64,000 bases of DNA, taken from Kappaphycus alvarezii (Eukaryota; Rhodophyta; Florideophyceae; Gigartinales; Solieriaceae). The stretch lies in assembly GCA_002205965.3 (NCBI GenBank), contig NADL03000047.1:62001-126000 (forward strand), read 5' to 3'. This document shows positions 12,642 through 24,659 of the stretch, in pieces. The translations under genes were made by a program, and so were the position numbers. A model generated the notes under the pieces. It was not told the DNA's origin and made no database searches. It saw only the letters and a program-made list of their open reading frames with translations. Each line of letters starts with the position of its first letter. Position 1 is the stretch's first letter.

Positions 12642-12998
12642 ATGACAAACATTCACAGTGTATATGGATACGGGGACGCTTCTGTCTTGGGAGGAAGTAG
12701 CAATGAATGCTTAATAATATCTGTGCTTCACCGATTGGGCTGCATTAAGGTAGTTCAGTGTGTTGACTCTCATATTCGATGGCGCGAGAGGATTGACAAT
12801 GGTGATGTTGAAGAATTAAGTCCCTCTGCGGCTTTCCATTGCCCCGACATTCGGTCTCGTCCCGTGGAGGCTCTGTCGTGGCTCTATGACCAGATGACTG
12901 GCGAATTTGGCCAATTCCATAGCCAAAAATTTTACAATATACTGTTTTATAACCCATACAGTATCTCCCCAGACCAGAAAGTTTACGTAAGCACCTAG
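12642..12998 (+). CDS. Unrecognised 118-codon ORF
   Basis: The frame begins at a true ATG and is uninterrupted for 118 codons, with a mixed, non-repetitive composition (MTNIHSVYGYGDASVLGG, CPDIRSRPVEALSWLYDQM). I do not recognise it. It may be a piece of a transposon gene or a chance ORF; nothing in the neighbourhood helps choose. The minus-strand frames over it are shorter. Confidence 0.25.
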   Translation: MTNIHSVYGYGDASVLGGSSNECLIISVLHRLGCIKVVQCVDSHIRWRERIDNGDVEELSPSAAFHCPDIRSRPVEALSWLYDQMTGEFGQFHSQKFYNILFYNPYSISPDQKVYVST

Positions 12999-13044
12999 CA
13001 TGACTACCTTAACACCCTCCCTTTCTTAGATTGATGCTCTTCCC

Positions 13045-13485
13045 AGTGTCTATTGGACCCTTGTCCTCATATAAGGACTACTTTTAGCACTTTTTCAATA
13101 CAAATGTTTTTTACCTCAGCGCATTTCTTGTCCCTTCGCATTAGTTCGTAAGTGTAGATAGCCGATCAAAACAAAATTTTCAAGATTGTTGACCTTGGTG
13201 AAGGCTAGAGCAGTTTTCCCTCACCAGCTTCCGCTCTTCGCAAGAAGTTGTGAGAACGGCTTCATTTTGGAAGAGAATATAGTTCGTATTATCGTGGGGG
13301 TTCTTAGAAACGAGGGTGTATGTACAGTAAGAATTAATGTACTGTAACTCAACAAAAAAAAACTTTTTTGTAGTAAAAATTTCTGGCTTCCAAAACATTT
13401 ACCTTTCCAAAATGTAACGGAAACTGTCCTCACATGAGGACAAAGTGTGCTTCATATGAGGACAGTGCTTGGTCCTATAGACACT
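13045..13485. mobile_element. Small inverted-repeat element (MITE-like)
   Basis: AGTGTCTATTGGACC at 13045-13059 is matched in inverted orientation at 13471-13485 with 14 of 15 bases. Just inside both arms are copies of TGTCCTCATAT and its palindromic form TCCTCA-CA-TGAGGA (13065-13080, 13428-13465). The 440-base interior has no transposase. No clear target-site duplication was seen. A non-autonomous TIR element fits best; the superfamily is unknown. Confidence 0.45.
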
Positions 13486-14196
13486 AGTATCCTTCAAGCC
13501 TAAAAATGGGCAGTTTGGCCCGTATTATTACTTAGTTTGTAGGCAAATAACCGCAAAACACGTATGATTTTTCTTGAAGAATGAAGACTCGGAACTATTT
13601 TCACACTTCAATTTAATATACAGTACAGACTTTATGTGTTTTCTAATTCAAAGTAGATACAGTGGATGGAACATGCAAAGAAACTGACCACATCACTGAA
13701 ACAAAACTATGAGAATTAGGTTTGAGCTGGGTTGGTAAATGTTTCATGACCGATTTGGTCCATCTGACCAGCTCTTAGCTTTTAGGGTTCTAATTTTGAT
13801 TGGTTTTAAAGTAGTTTCCTTTTATTATGTGCGCTTTGTGCTGGCACAAATTATGTAAGATATGGCTCTTATTAATATATTTTAGATTATTCTACTGTAC
13901 ATTTGCCTCGTCAGTATGTCTACAGTACCTACACTGTAAGCTGACATGCGCACTTCCGATAGATCTATACTGTGCAGTATAAAGGCGTGAATGGTGCTGC
14001 GTCCTGCACAACATTTTACCAATCTTCATCATCAATAAACTCAAGATCTGAAGGACAAACCCTGACGCTCTGCCATAAGTTGAAACATGTGGCACGCACA
14101 AACCCGTAAGGTGTGCACCCATCGCCCCACCAGCGAAACAACAACCGCGGTTTTAACTTTCATCAACTTTCTGGTCTTCATCTCTCTGCCCTTTCC
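13486..14196. other. AT-rich spacer, no gene seen
   Basis: No supported coding or RNA feature. Several TACAGTA/TACTGTA words occur (about 13620, 13895 and 13923). Confidence 0.4.
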
Positions 14197-14553
14197 CTAC
14201 ATTTTCTGATAGTCCGGTTCTGGTGCTGTAGTTAGGACTGGCCCTTTATCTGGTGATTCAGTCTTTGTTTTCTCTGGTCGCTTCGCTTTGGTGCTGTCCC
14301 TGGTCGCTTCGCTCGCTTTGCTCTGGTCTTTCCCTGTGTTTGGTTTGCTCTGATCGCTCGCTGCGTTTGATCTGCTCTGGTCTTTTGCTGTGTGTGGCTC
14401 GGTCTGATCGCTCGTTTCGATTGGTTCGCTCGCAGTATCCGCCTCGCTCACTCTAATCTGTGCGTCTCGCTCTGTCTTGTTGTCTGCTTGCTGCGTGTGG
14501 TTGTTCGGTATTGCTGTTTGTCTACATTGATGTGTATACTGCTTGCATCGCAC
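14197..14553 (-). CDS. Low-complexity polar ORF (118 codons)
   Basis: The product would be rich in Thr, Lys, Ser, Asp, Glu and Gln with imperfect internal repeats (SDQTEPHTAKDQS, SDQSKPNTGKDQSK). The DNA is a degenerate repeat of a CTTTGCTCTGGTC-like word, so the open frame may be a by-product of the repeat. No family is recognised. Confidence 0.2.
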   Translation of the reverse strand: MRCKQYTHQCRQTAIPNNHTQQADNKTERDAQIRVSEADTASEPIETSDQTEPHTAKDQSRSNAASDQSKPNTGKDQSKASEATRDSTKAKRPEKTKTESPDKGPVLTTAPEPDYQKM

Positions 14554-14699
14554 CGATACTGTTACTGCTCGCCCTTGGATATATTGGCCTGTTTTGCTAT
14601 GGAATACATTGCTATGGTTTCGGACAAGTTGATACTTCCTTTTTTTAGTATCTCGCTTCCATGGTTCACTTTTTTTTTCTCAGTACCATTAAATGGTAT

Positions 14700-17600
14700 C
14701 CTGTAGCTAGTAAGTTAACCTAAAAATAATTTAATTGTGGGTAGACAAAGCATATCCAACTACTACCCAGTGATTTTACAGTGGACTCTATTCGTAAGCA
14801 CTCGGAAGAATTCTTAGGCTCGGAGTTAGGCTCTGAAGAGGAACGGGACGAGGCCCCTGTTCTCCTCGAAATCGAGACAGTGAGCGCCGACAAGGAGGTC
14901 CCTAGTGGGGTTTTGCTCTCCTCAACGCCCGACAGCAATCCACCTTCTGCGCCCTCTAAACCGATCGTCAGTCCCGAAAGTTCTCCTCTTGTCTTCGGTA
15001 ACTGTACCACCGCATTCCCCTGACCTCCTTCGCCTGTCAATTTTCCCTACAGAATCAGAAAACTCCCTTTACCTTTGAGCCCTCCTACGCCAGCACCCTC
15101 AGCAAGCATCCCATGTACTGCTCCCTCTACCCCCCTTCAGCTAAAGCGCATCGACTAAGGGCTTTCCTGTCACATCTTTCGCGTTAAAACTACCGCATGA
15201 GGGAGAATAAAAGGAAGAAAAGGACTTCCTAAACATTCTGCGAACCATGCGACCGCAACTTCCCTTCCCATCTTCAACCTAAAAAATACCAGAAAGGTAA
15301 GTGACAGGTGTACAGGGAGTGCAATCTCAACAATCCGGGAGGATTTCGTTGTGATTTGTGCTAAGGCACTATTCATAACAAGCGTGACGCCGACTGTCAC
15401 AACATGAGCAAGAAACACGTCAACAACGAACATATGCCCTTAGGTCTTCGTTAAGTAGCTAGGCAACGTTTCTTTTTTGTAATATAGCAACTGAGACTTG
15501 CTTACCTAATGAATAGGACCCAAAATTGCGCAACTCTGACCCATCTACCCTTTACAACTGCTGCTCTCCCATACTTCCAACCACTACACTACCAGTGCGG
15601 GTTATATCTAAGAAGCGGTATTATAAATGATAACTATGGAGTTCATTCAAACATGTTTTAATGACTATAAGCCCTCGTCTCAGTCAAACTGTGTCATCAA
15701 AGCTGCTCTGGCCCTTTATGTCAACCAAGATCCCGAACCCTCAAATTAAAATGAATACTATTCGCAAAAAGGGTTATGCATACTTCTGATGGATTCAACA
15801 TCTCGTTAATTTCAGCCATAGTGCGTTGACTAAACTTCAAAAAGGATTTCATCACCCTTCATTTGATAAGTTACTGAAGCTTACCAAAAGAGCCTGCTGG
15901 GAGGAATGTGATGCAAATAAAAAAGAAGTAATTGATAGAACATTGTGGTAGGAGTCAACTTACTGGTCCAACCCTGTTTTATTTTACATTTCTATGAAAG
16001 ATACAGAGGAACATTTTTTTGGAGAGTAACCATCGCTTGACTTGACGTTCCTCAAGAACCATCCTGTTCTTCATTTCATCGACAACGCTACTCGTTTTTC
16101 CAGTGCTGTATTTCTAGATGAGAGCTCTTGATAAAATCAGAGTGTCGAAGGAACTTGGCTTGCATTTCTCGAAGCATTGTGCTTAAATCATTCTGGGTAC
16201 CCAACTAGGGTTCGTAAAGATGCTGGATCAGTGTTCACTTCTCCACGATGGAAAGATATTCCAAGTGGATGCGGTATCAGTCTTAGGCTTCTGGTGTAGA
16301 AGGGCATTACTCTCTTGGAACAGAGGAAAGACTTCATGCTCCATTACGTCGTTTCTATAGAAAGGTAAGTAGGACATACCCCCGCGTCAAGAAAGGGCTT
16401 CTTCTAGAGATAGGTAATAACGCAATGAATGACACGATTCCATATAACCGTTTAGTTCTATCATTTTTCGTGTTCGGAATCCAACCTCGATTTCCCAATC
16501 TCAACTCTAGCATACCTAAGCAAATTGAACGCATGAAAATTATTGCTTATGCAATCATTGAGGTGAATAATGTTGTTGCTGAAAGGCTTTTTGCTACTGC
16601 GCTAAGTGGATATGTTCCTTCCGCTTCAGGTAGAATTTACAATCCTGGCTGGGAAGTTCTTATCTTCAGAGAGAAAGAGAGGTAATGGATAGGTCCTTAA
16701 ACCCTATTCGATTTTCGTGACAAAATTTTGTATGTCAAAGGAGGGAATTCACTGGTGGAATGGTTCAATATTCAACAAGCAAAATCATACCTATGTGAAG
16801 TTAGGGACGATCTAATTGATCCCTCATTTATTTCCTCCTCCGCGTTCTATCAAACTATGCTAAGACTATCCCTCTCCGAAAACAATCCATCTAAATCCCA
16901 TTTTCCACTCAGCTGACGGGGACATTACACCCGAGAGATCCCCGTATAGCAGATTTTGGAGCAGCCAAACGAAAGGAAAATATTGGACTTATAGAGCGTG
17001 GTGATTGTGAATTAGTGAGCAGAGATGAAGAACTGGATAGCGCTAATAATCTAGGTGAACGCTTCGAGCTCGCCACCAAGGACTCTGGTACAAGACATGA
17101 GGTGTAGTAAGGCTGGGGCACTCGTTCAAGGTCATCGTGAGAAAATTAAAGAGTTTCCTGTCCATGAAAATAACACTGTTCGTCAATATTCGATTCGTAT
17201 TTTAGTTGGACTTGCAACTATTTTCCGTTTCAAGCTGTTCTCAACCGATGTTGTTCAAGCATATATACAAAGTGCTGAAAAGGCACTTTGAGATATTTAC
17301 CTTAAACCGACAGAAGAATTTGATCTTAGTTCTAACGCATTACTTAAGATCCTCAAGCCACTTTATGGATTTCCCGATAGCGGTGATTACTGTGGAATAA
17401 ACTCTTACAAACATATTCGGTCGGTTTTAGGAATGGATTCCACAGCTAATGATGGATCATTCTTCTTTGAGATGCAGTACAAGAAACTTTCTGTCCTTTG
17501 AGTAGCCTTTTTCGAACATTTGCTTCAAACTGGTAACAAGTTCTTCGAAAAGGACTCAAAGAAGACTGAGAAACGTTTTAAGTTACAAGTTTAAGAGAAA

Positions 17601-18425
17601 ATATTACGAAAACGTTCAATTCTCTGGAACGCAAATCGAGATGAAGCCCTTTTTATTCCAGATACAACAATCCAATAACACTAAAAATTAAGTTAATCCT
17701 TTTTGATGCCTTCTTTAGATCTTTCAAATCATAAAAGGCTAACACATCTTGGATCTCGTACAATAGGCCTGAAAGTTCCTTCAGAGTCGCTCAAGCCCCT
17801 CCACGTACGGAAGATATATTCAAAAAAAGATCCTCAAAGGCATATTAATAGGCTCAATTTGCTCTGAGTGTCGTCAGAAGTAAAACATTATCCGACTTAA
17901 GTTTCCAAATCTCGATGCCTATTTGCTTCATCTACGAGTATATTTCGGCGCATCCTTTGCGACAAATATTGACGGATCATTCCAACTTGGTTAAATTATT
18001 TTTTTCAGATAGCACTGATAAAATTTAGCCAATCTATTGGTTATCCCATAAGTCTAAACGAGTGACGAGATCTGTTCCCCGTAGTGAAGTTATTGCCCTG
18101 GCTGACTTTTTCGATATGTCTTACGCCCTGAAAAGTTACTTACAGAAAATTTTATTACGTTCTGTCCCATCTATCATATTTACAGATAGCGTGCCTCTTT
18201 TTAATGTCATTACTATAACAAATACAACTACTAAAAAGCGATTGATGATTAATATTGCTACTGTTAGGAATTCGTAAACGTCGGAAAAACTTCATATTAT
18301 TAATTTTATTCGTTCTGAGTTAAACCCCTCGGACGCATTGATAAAGTTAAATAGTTATTCAGTCTTATATTTAATTATTAAAAATGGTCGCAGAACTCAT
18401 CCAGCTGAGCAATGAATTGATCGAG
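14700..18425 (+). pseudogene. Ty1/copia relic of the GalEa/fungal-like type (gag to RNase H)
   Basis: An 80-codon frame at 14781-15023 with an acidic, Ser/Pro-rich composition may be the gag N-terminus. Integrase follows in pieces: HFIDNATRFSSAVFLDESS (about 16075), TRVRKDAGSVF (about 16205), EGHYSLGTEERLHAPLRRFY (about 16300). Next is an intact 86-codon piece at 16425-16685. RT shows FSTDVVQAYIQSAEKAL and LLKILKPLYGFPDSGDY (about 17240-17390). RNase H is at about 18010-18280 (IYWLSHKSKRVTRSV, SEVIALADFFD). The DV.QAYLQS and KPLYG.P..G motifs are those of the copia branch found in fungi and some marine eukaryotes. It is broken throughout and no LTR pair was found. Confidence 0.65.
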
Positions 18426-18489
18426 AAGACTGAATTCATTATGACTCGAACGAACAGAAAAGCTGGGAATGTCAGCGATCAGCCGTCGC

Positions 18490-19110
18490 CTAAAGATGTC
18501 TCTTAGTCTGTTCTACCCCATATTCTGCACCACACAGCCCTGTGGACCCATCAAAGAATTTTCCCCACCATATAACCTTTATCTTGTTCCTGGCGGACCA
18601 ATTCATTGCCCAACCGATCGGATATATTTTCCAAAGTGGAACACTTAAAACTTTTCCCTCCTGCCCAACTCCAACGAAATTCATGCCTCACGTTGACATA
18701 AGGCCATCGCGGCCCAACAAACGTGGCTCCTAATGGACCTCTCATCGCTATTCCAAACCAACTTTTCGCTAGTTCAATGCGTAGGGCGGCCGATGCACGG
18801 TGATCTTATGGTTTAGTGCCCATAGAAGTCCCCGAATCGCCCACTAGCACAATTTCGTAACGCAGGCTACCATTGCTTAACTCCCACCTTCTCCACGCAC
18901 CGCGGTCATTCACTTTAATTACCTGCAACTATTCTTCCCCGGAATTCATCAACTAAGCCATCTTGTAAGCTACCCGCACTGTGAACCTGACCTCCACAGC
19001 AGGCCAGACCGCATGTACCCTCGCTTGCTCCGCCGGCTGTTCACCACCTAGATGTACCCTTAAGGCGTACCGTAGATCTTGGCCCTGACAAACCTTAGCC
19101 GGTGCATTTT
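18490..19110 (-). pseudogene. Unidentified broken coding region
   Basis: Read on the minus strand, three frames join into a continuous, complex protein of about 200 residues. It runs from RYALRVHLGGEQPAEQARV (about 19065), through AWRRWELSNGSLRYEIVLV and GDSGTSMGTKP (about 18900-18825), to MRGPLGATFVGPRWPYVNV, HEFRWSWAGGKSFKCSTLE and NISDRLGNELVRQEQDKGY (18745-18560). The composition is that of a folded protein rather than a shadow frame. I do not recognise a family. It lies between a copia relic and a solo gypsy LTR, so a transposon or plasmid-derived origin and a host pseudogene are both possible. Confidence 0.35.
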
Positions 19111-19244
19111 AGGTGTTGATCTCACTCTATATAACACACATATTGTCGCTGATACCACGTTCATGTCGCGACAGCCCAATACGGGCATGACAAAATCGCT
19201 TAAAACAAGATAAATAATTCATTCCTTGGTCATTAAGGTGCTTT

Positions 19245-20720
19245 AAAGCGGTGAATATTCGGAAGAAGAGATATTCAGAACCCATTACCCACGAAGGAGG
19301 TGTTTCAAGAGAAAAAAGTGCTACCGTGGTATAGTTGAGTGAAAAAAAGTTTTGAGTAAGTACTACAGCTCGGAGATCTATAATCAAGTACAGAATGGGC
19401 AGGTTCTACCAATGATTCTCTGTGACCAGCGTAAGAAAAATGGTTCTTGGGTCTGAAGCAGACTTTCAAGTTCCCACTACTCGGGACTTGACTTGAAGTT
19501 GTCTGCTAGCTTGCTTAACCTCCACAAAATTGAGCAGTTTAATCAACTTATATAGACATTTTGGCTTGCCCTCGAGTCTCAGAAAAGCATACCAAGTACC
19601 ATAAAATGCATCGAATGGAATCTTGTGAACGACAAAGACTAACAGCAGATACTATCAGGAAAAGTATACAAATTTATTCCTTGCAATCTTAGTCGTCGAG
19701 GTCAGAACCCCAAAATTCCTCCAAATAATCTATTCAACCCAATCAGCCGCCGCAAATATCCGCGAACGGCTTATAATTCTCTTTTTCCTCCTAGGAGATA
19801 TCTCAAATGCTTAAGTTGCACCCATTCAGTTCCAGCGTCAGGACCACCTGTTCCATGCTGTCCGGCCCCTCCTCAACATTCCAACACTTTCCATGTCTCC
19901 CTTCCCCTCACCTTCCTCACCCTCCTCACCCTCCTCTTCATCCTCCTCTTCATTCCTGCCAAAAGAATCATGAATAACGATTAATCCTCAGTCCCCCCTT
20001 CTTTCTTCACATCGTCTCCCCCGCCTATGTACATTAGTGGCTCCCACGGGTCCAACAAGTCCTCCTCGTCTTTCTCTTCTACCTCTTCTTCTGCCTCCTC
20101 GAAGCAATGCTGGCGGACCCACTCCCGAATGCGTTCCCGGTCCATTCTTCTACAATAATAATTATAGCCGATTGGTCCATTGGCCATCAAGGCCAGAGCG
20201 ATGAGAGTGCGGCGGCCTCGGGATGACTTGGTGATGGTGAGAGACGGGCGGAGGTTGGTCATGCTGAGGGCAAAAAGGGGGTGAGCCGAAGGGGTAGTTG
20301 ATGGCGGGGGTTTTGTCTCAACTACATCGATTTCGAACTTCAAACAGGGCAACGCATTCGAAAGATTTCACGGCCTTGGACGAAATAAAAATGTGATTTA
20401 ATGTCGCAGCTTTGAACTTGCATGCAATCAGGGCAGGCAATAGCGAATCATCTGCTTGATAAAATATCGGAATTGAATTTGGAGGAAAAGTGGATCACGA
20501 GTCGAAATATTGTTTATTGAAAAAGATGACCAAAACACTCAGAGATAATATGGAAATGGACTTGTACAGTGATTTCGGATTCATAGGGGAATTTTGTTAC
20601 ATGATTCTGTTTGTAAAAGAAAATTAGTGGGAAAAGTTGTTTTTGAAAACTCACTGGGATGAAGAAGACAGGAGTTTGCGGAGAGGACCGCTCTCCTACA
20701 GAAATAACCGTTTTAGAACA
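19245..20720 (-). repeat. Solo gypsy LTR, subfamily 3 (copy G1)
   Basis: Close relative of 50858-52321. On the minus strand it starts TGTTCTAAAAC and its 3' end resembles the last 40 bases of the other gypsy LTRs in altered form. It has the TCTATATAAG promoter box at about 19545, the conserved leader region and the LTR-borne ORF. Its U3 is unlike those of the intact element, but the rest aligns with them. No internal domain is attached. Confidence 0.7.
19981..20352 (-). CDS. LTR-borne acidic protein, subfamily 3
   Basis: The family start is the ATG at 20262 (MTNLRPSLTITKSSRGR), matching MSNLRPSVPISK of the intact element; the open frame extends further upstream to 20352. Then come ALALMANGPIGYN (family: LRLAAYGPTDADDY), RRMDRERIREWVRQH (family: RRQTKKQIIEFVRRL) and an acidic run (FEEAEEEVEEKDEEDLLD). 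An added ending WEPLMYIGGGDDVKKE replaces the usual tail. The conserved tail (KPFADICGG) lies downstream in another frame at about 19700-19790. The role is unknown. It is the most diverged member with an open N-terminal half. Confidence 0.5.
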   Translation of the reverse strand: MPCLKFEIDVVETKPPPSTTPSAHPLFALSMTNLRPSLTITKSSRGRRTLIALALMANGPIGYNYYCRRMDRERIREWVRQHCFEEAEEEVEEKDEEDLLDPWEPLMYIGGGDDVKKEGGTED

Positions 20721-20879
20721 ACAGTGCTCCTGCCGAAGGCTCTGCTGGGCTCCAGTGATTCATTGTTTCCTCGCGGATCGATAAGGGTCTCCCTTTTAGT
20801 CTCGAGGCTAGCATTCACGATGTTCGTATGGTGATGAGGCGCAAAGGTAGAGATTTAGACATTGTTATGCTTTCTGTTG

Positions 20880-22740
20880 ATACCAGAAATGTATTTACTG
20901 CTTTCTCGCGTCAACAAATGCAATAAAATATCCTGTCGCAAGCCCCAACCCTTTGCCGTTTTATCAATAGGATCTATGGCCATGTCCTCCTCTTCATGTC
21001 CTACTATCCCATCACCATCCTTTTCCTCCAGTCGTGAGGATCTAAGCAAGATCATCCCATCAGTGCGCTCTATTTCTCCCTTGCTCTCCAGACCCTTGTT
21101 ATCCGCGTATACGCGCAACGTGACCTTCTATTGAATCGCTGCTACGTAGACGACGGCTCTCATGTTGGTCGCGTCCCGGAAGTGGCCAAGGCTCTTCATA
21201 TCTTGCGGGGTCGGCCCCGAAATCAATGCCTCACAGTATCGCGCTGGCCCTCCATGTACCCGATCCGCCTCCCTGGTGTCAGATTATAGCTTATCGCCTC
21301 ACGCCTCCCCTCTGGACTCCGTAAACTTCATGAGATATAATTTCAGGATTCTATAGACAGCTACAAATCTGCAGGGGCCCTGCTCGACAATTCCCGATAC
21401 CCGCATCCGCTTCCACCTCTATCTTGTCACCTCGTTGTCGGTCTACCGCGTTTAACACGCTTTCCGCCTGGTGCCCCTGGATGTTTCACCTCCGCACGGG
21501 ATCGGGTTTGATAACCTCCAGATGGAGACATTTGCACAGCTGAGTCAAGTCCCCTCACACCGTCCGCCCCATCAGGTCACAATCCTTTTCCAACCAGTTA
21601 GCATAAATTCCAACAACATACCAACTACATCCAAGCTTCCTATGTAACAACCTAGATGGCCGCTGCGAAGTATTGAGTTTATGCCCTGACAATCCTCAGC
21701 CCCTCCATCTGTCGCGGGATTCCTCGCGTCCCCTCCGTGGCTTCGTCGCACTCCTCCTTCAATGCCTCTGGTCGCCATGCTTTGAGTTCGGCGCCTTCGA
21801 CCTTGGCGCTTTCGATCCTGAGACACTCGCCAATCGTAGCGACAACCTTCTCGTCCTCCTTGTGCAGATGCCGCAGCCACCGAGATGCGAACATTCTGGG
21901 AGGATGAGCTTTGGAAGGCCCATCCCAACCCTAGTGACCACAGCACCGCATCTGTATCCGGCGACGTGCTCGCCGCAACCCCCCTCTCTCCCTTGCCGCA
22001 TCCGTCTTCCTTACTGCCTATCCCCCACACCTCCCAAGCTCCGCAACGATAGGTGATCAGTTATGCTACGCCGACATCTTGACCTCTCTATTTGCGAGGA
22101 CTCGGTAGCCCGGATCCGTTGGCACCATTACCGTGCCCCTATGTACCCTTGAGGAGTGATCACGCCTCGATTTCCAAGTCTGACATTGGCGTTGTGCACC
22201 GGCACAACATCAATAAAAGTATCCTTACCGGAATTGTGTTAAGACCGCGGGTCTCGCATGTCAACACGAAGTTACCTTCCTGTTGGCTGGCACCACTGAT
22301 TGCTCCGCTGATGTTCTCGTCCAACCAAGACCTCCCCAGTCAATGGTTCACCGCCTAACAACCGACCACTTATGACAACACGGTCCACTCTACGTTTACC
22401 TCTGCCACGGTCTGGCATGCCACCGAAAAAGCTGCCGGCGCCGCGGTGGTGCCGCTGTCCTTCGTTAATGTCTCTAAACTTAAGAGGTTCCAGCGGAGGT
22501 TGCGTGAAGCGCTCCTTCCCGAGGACGGCAATCCGTCCCTCCACGCCCATTCGCACTTCGTGCCGCTCGCCCTTGACACCCTTGATGCTCTCTCTTTGCA
22601 CTCGTGACGTGTACTCGACGACTACGCTAAATCGATATGGTTCCTCATGCCCGCCGTTGCTCCGTCATGAAGGCACAACTACTTCGACGAATAAGTATTG
22701 CTAATCGGTCCAATGTCGCCGCTGTCATCCTAGCTCGCGT
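20880..22740 (+). pseudogene. Non-LTR retroelement RT plus RLE relic (lineage ii)
   Basis: RT blocks are seen in shifting frames: KQDHPISALYFSLALQTLV (about 21045, like QQGDPLGPLLFALALQ), then LLNRCYVDDGSHVGRVPEV (about 21120-21180) with the catalytic YVDD, then AKALHILRG. A poorly preserved middle follows. The endonuclease-side tail is at about 22370-22610: ATEKAAGAAVVPLSFVNV, LKRFQRRLREALLPEDG and FVPLALDTLDALSLHS, which matches the FQPLAFDSLGAPSPG tail of the other lineage ii pieces. Stops are frequent. It lies between two solo gypsy LTRs. Confidence 0.55.
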
Positions 22741-22896
22741 GTCGTTTTACGACGAGGGACTTGTTTAAACAGGGGAAATGTTTGCGTGATTTACATTTTA
22801 AAGATAGGTACGGTTAAGTTCCGGAGTTACCTAGATAGGGACTACGTTGTAAACATGAGTTAATACGTGCAGCAGAACGCCACTCACCGTCACTAC

Positions 22897-23100
22897 TTAC
22901 TGTACCACCGCCTCGGTGAGGCCCAGTTTCCCTGCTTGGTCAACTACGTCATCGACGCCGTCGCCATCTTTAGAGTTGAAGTCAGACCAATCTGTCCACG
23001 TCAAAGACACGAAACATGAGCAACTATTGATCCCTGGTAATAATTCTGCAATGCAACCACCCCCTACTGCATGAAATACCGCAATAACTACCGAACAGTA
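22897..23100 (-). pseudogene. Fragment related to the acidic-tailed ORF at 30190-30624
   Basis: The last part of the minus-strand frame, LTWTDWSDFNSKDGDGVDDV, parallels VSWMDWSDSNSVEGDDVNSD near the end of the 30190-30624 ORF. It abuts a solo LTR at 23101, so that LTR may have cut it off. The family is unrecognised. Confidence 0.4.
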
Positions 23101-24582
23101 TGATAGGGGTAAATAATCGGGAGAATAGATACTCAGAACCAACTACCCCAAGAAGGAGGTGTTGCGAGCGACAAAAGTGCTACCGTGGTATATTTAAACG
23201 AACAAAAAGGAGTGTATATGGAAGAGAGTTAAGAGGGTTACAAGCGAGTATGTAAGGGCAGGGTCTACCACTGATGCTCTGCGACCAGCGTAGGAAAACT
23301 TTTTCTTGGGTCCGGAGTTGACTTTTAACTCCCTACTACTCGGAGCATGACTTGAAGTTGGCTGCCAACTTGCTTGACCTCTCCATGAGGAAGCAGTTTA
23401 CTCAGCTTTTATAGACTTTTGGCTACCCCTCAAGTCCAAACAAAACTACAGAAGGTACGCGGAAACGCATAAAAACAATTTTTGTGGACAAAATATTCCA
23501 AACAAAAGATACTTAATAAACTAGCAATCAATGACGTCCTCTTATTTCTCATTCTCTAAATCAGATCCAAACAACTCCTCTAAAATACCCATGCTGTCCA
23601 AGCAGTCCACACAAATAGCTGCGAAAGTCATATAACTATCTATTTCCTCCTGAGAGATATCGAAACTACTAAAGATATCCCCATCCGGTTCCATCGTCGG
23701 TACCACTTGTTCCCTTCATTCCCCCATCCCAAAACTTCCGATGCCCCCCCTATCCCTCCTACTCCTCGTCCTCGTCCTCGTCCTCTTCTTCGTCCTCGTC
23801 CTCATCGTCGTCACCCTCTCATGATCTCCTCATGATCTTCCTCGACCTCCTCGTACTCCTCATCCTTAACCTCGTAGACCAACTCCAGGGCTGCCCAATC
23901 CTCGAAGGTCTCCCCAGCTCCACCCTCGACCTCCCAATCATGCCCTCAGGGACCACCTCGGCCTCACCCTCGACGAAGAGTTGGCGGACGAACTCGATTA
24001 TCTTCTCCTTAGTCTGGCGTCGCAGGTAGTCTTCTGCGTCCGTTGGGCCATATGCAGCAAGTGCAAGACCATTTAAGGGGCGAAAGGGGGGTTTTTGGTG
24101 ATGGGGGCGGAGGGGCAAAGGTTGTTCATTTTGGTAGACTTTAGGGAATGGGAGGCAATGGAGGGTGTTTTGGGTGTGGGGGGGAGAGGGGTGATGAGCG
24201 AAATGATCGAGGACGTTTGGAACTTAGGATCGGCTCCCGGGGCAGGTCCTACAGATTAGGAATAGGTAAAATAAATCTGCAAGGGATTTTGCATTACTGC
24301 ATTTGCGCTCTTTTCTCAAAAAAGAATTTAGAGGAGGAGGTAAGCTGAAAGGGGAAAAGATCTTGATTCGGGGTCGATTCAGATAGGTAGATACAGTGTA
24401 AGAATATCTACATAAAATGGAAGTAAATTTGGAGAGGACGACGGTAATGATAAGCAAAGTTCAGGGAGGACGAGGAAGAACCGGAACTATGAGCAAATTT
24501 GGACAAGGAGAGGTAGTAAAGTAAACTAAAGGCCTGTAGATGACGGAGACAAAAATCCGTTCCTATCAGCACGCGCCTAACA
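23101..24582 (-). repeat. Solo gypsy LTR, subfamily 2 (copy D), with target duplication
   Basis: On the minus strand it begins TGTTAGGCGC and ends CCCCTATCA, so it has TG...CA ends. It is flanked by CAGTA (23096-23100) and CAGTG (24583-24587), a 5-bp target duplication with one change. The body matches the LTRs of the intact element, including a TATAAAAG box at about 23405 and the small-ORF region. The U3 start differs from that element and matches the truncated copy at 36402. Confidence 0.8.
23542..24129 (-). pseudogene. LTR-borne acidic protein, frameshifted copy (D)
   Basis: ATG at 24129 (MNNLCPS). The sense moves after one indel to the frame 24118-23819: FRPLNGLALAAYGPTDAEDY, LRRQTKEKIIEFVRQLFVEG. 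It then enters a scrambled acidic stretch. The conserved tail returns in another frame near 23697: MEPDGDIFSSFDISQEEI then CLDSMGILEELFGSDLENEK, with stop at 23542-23544. The N-terminal and tail modules are both recognisable although the microsatellite-like acidic middle has lost frame. Confidence 0.6.
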
Positions 24583-24659
24583 CAGTGCACAGTGTAATGT
24601 GCAGCGCAGAGTGGGTAGAAGAAACTTTACTTCATTGAGTATCTATCGTGTACACTGCA

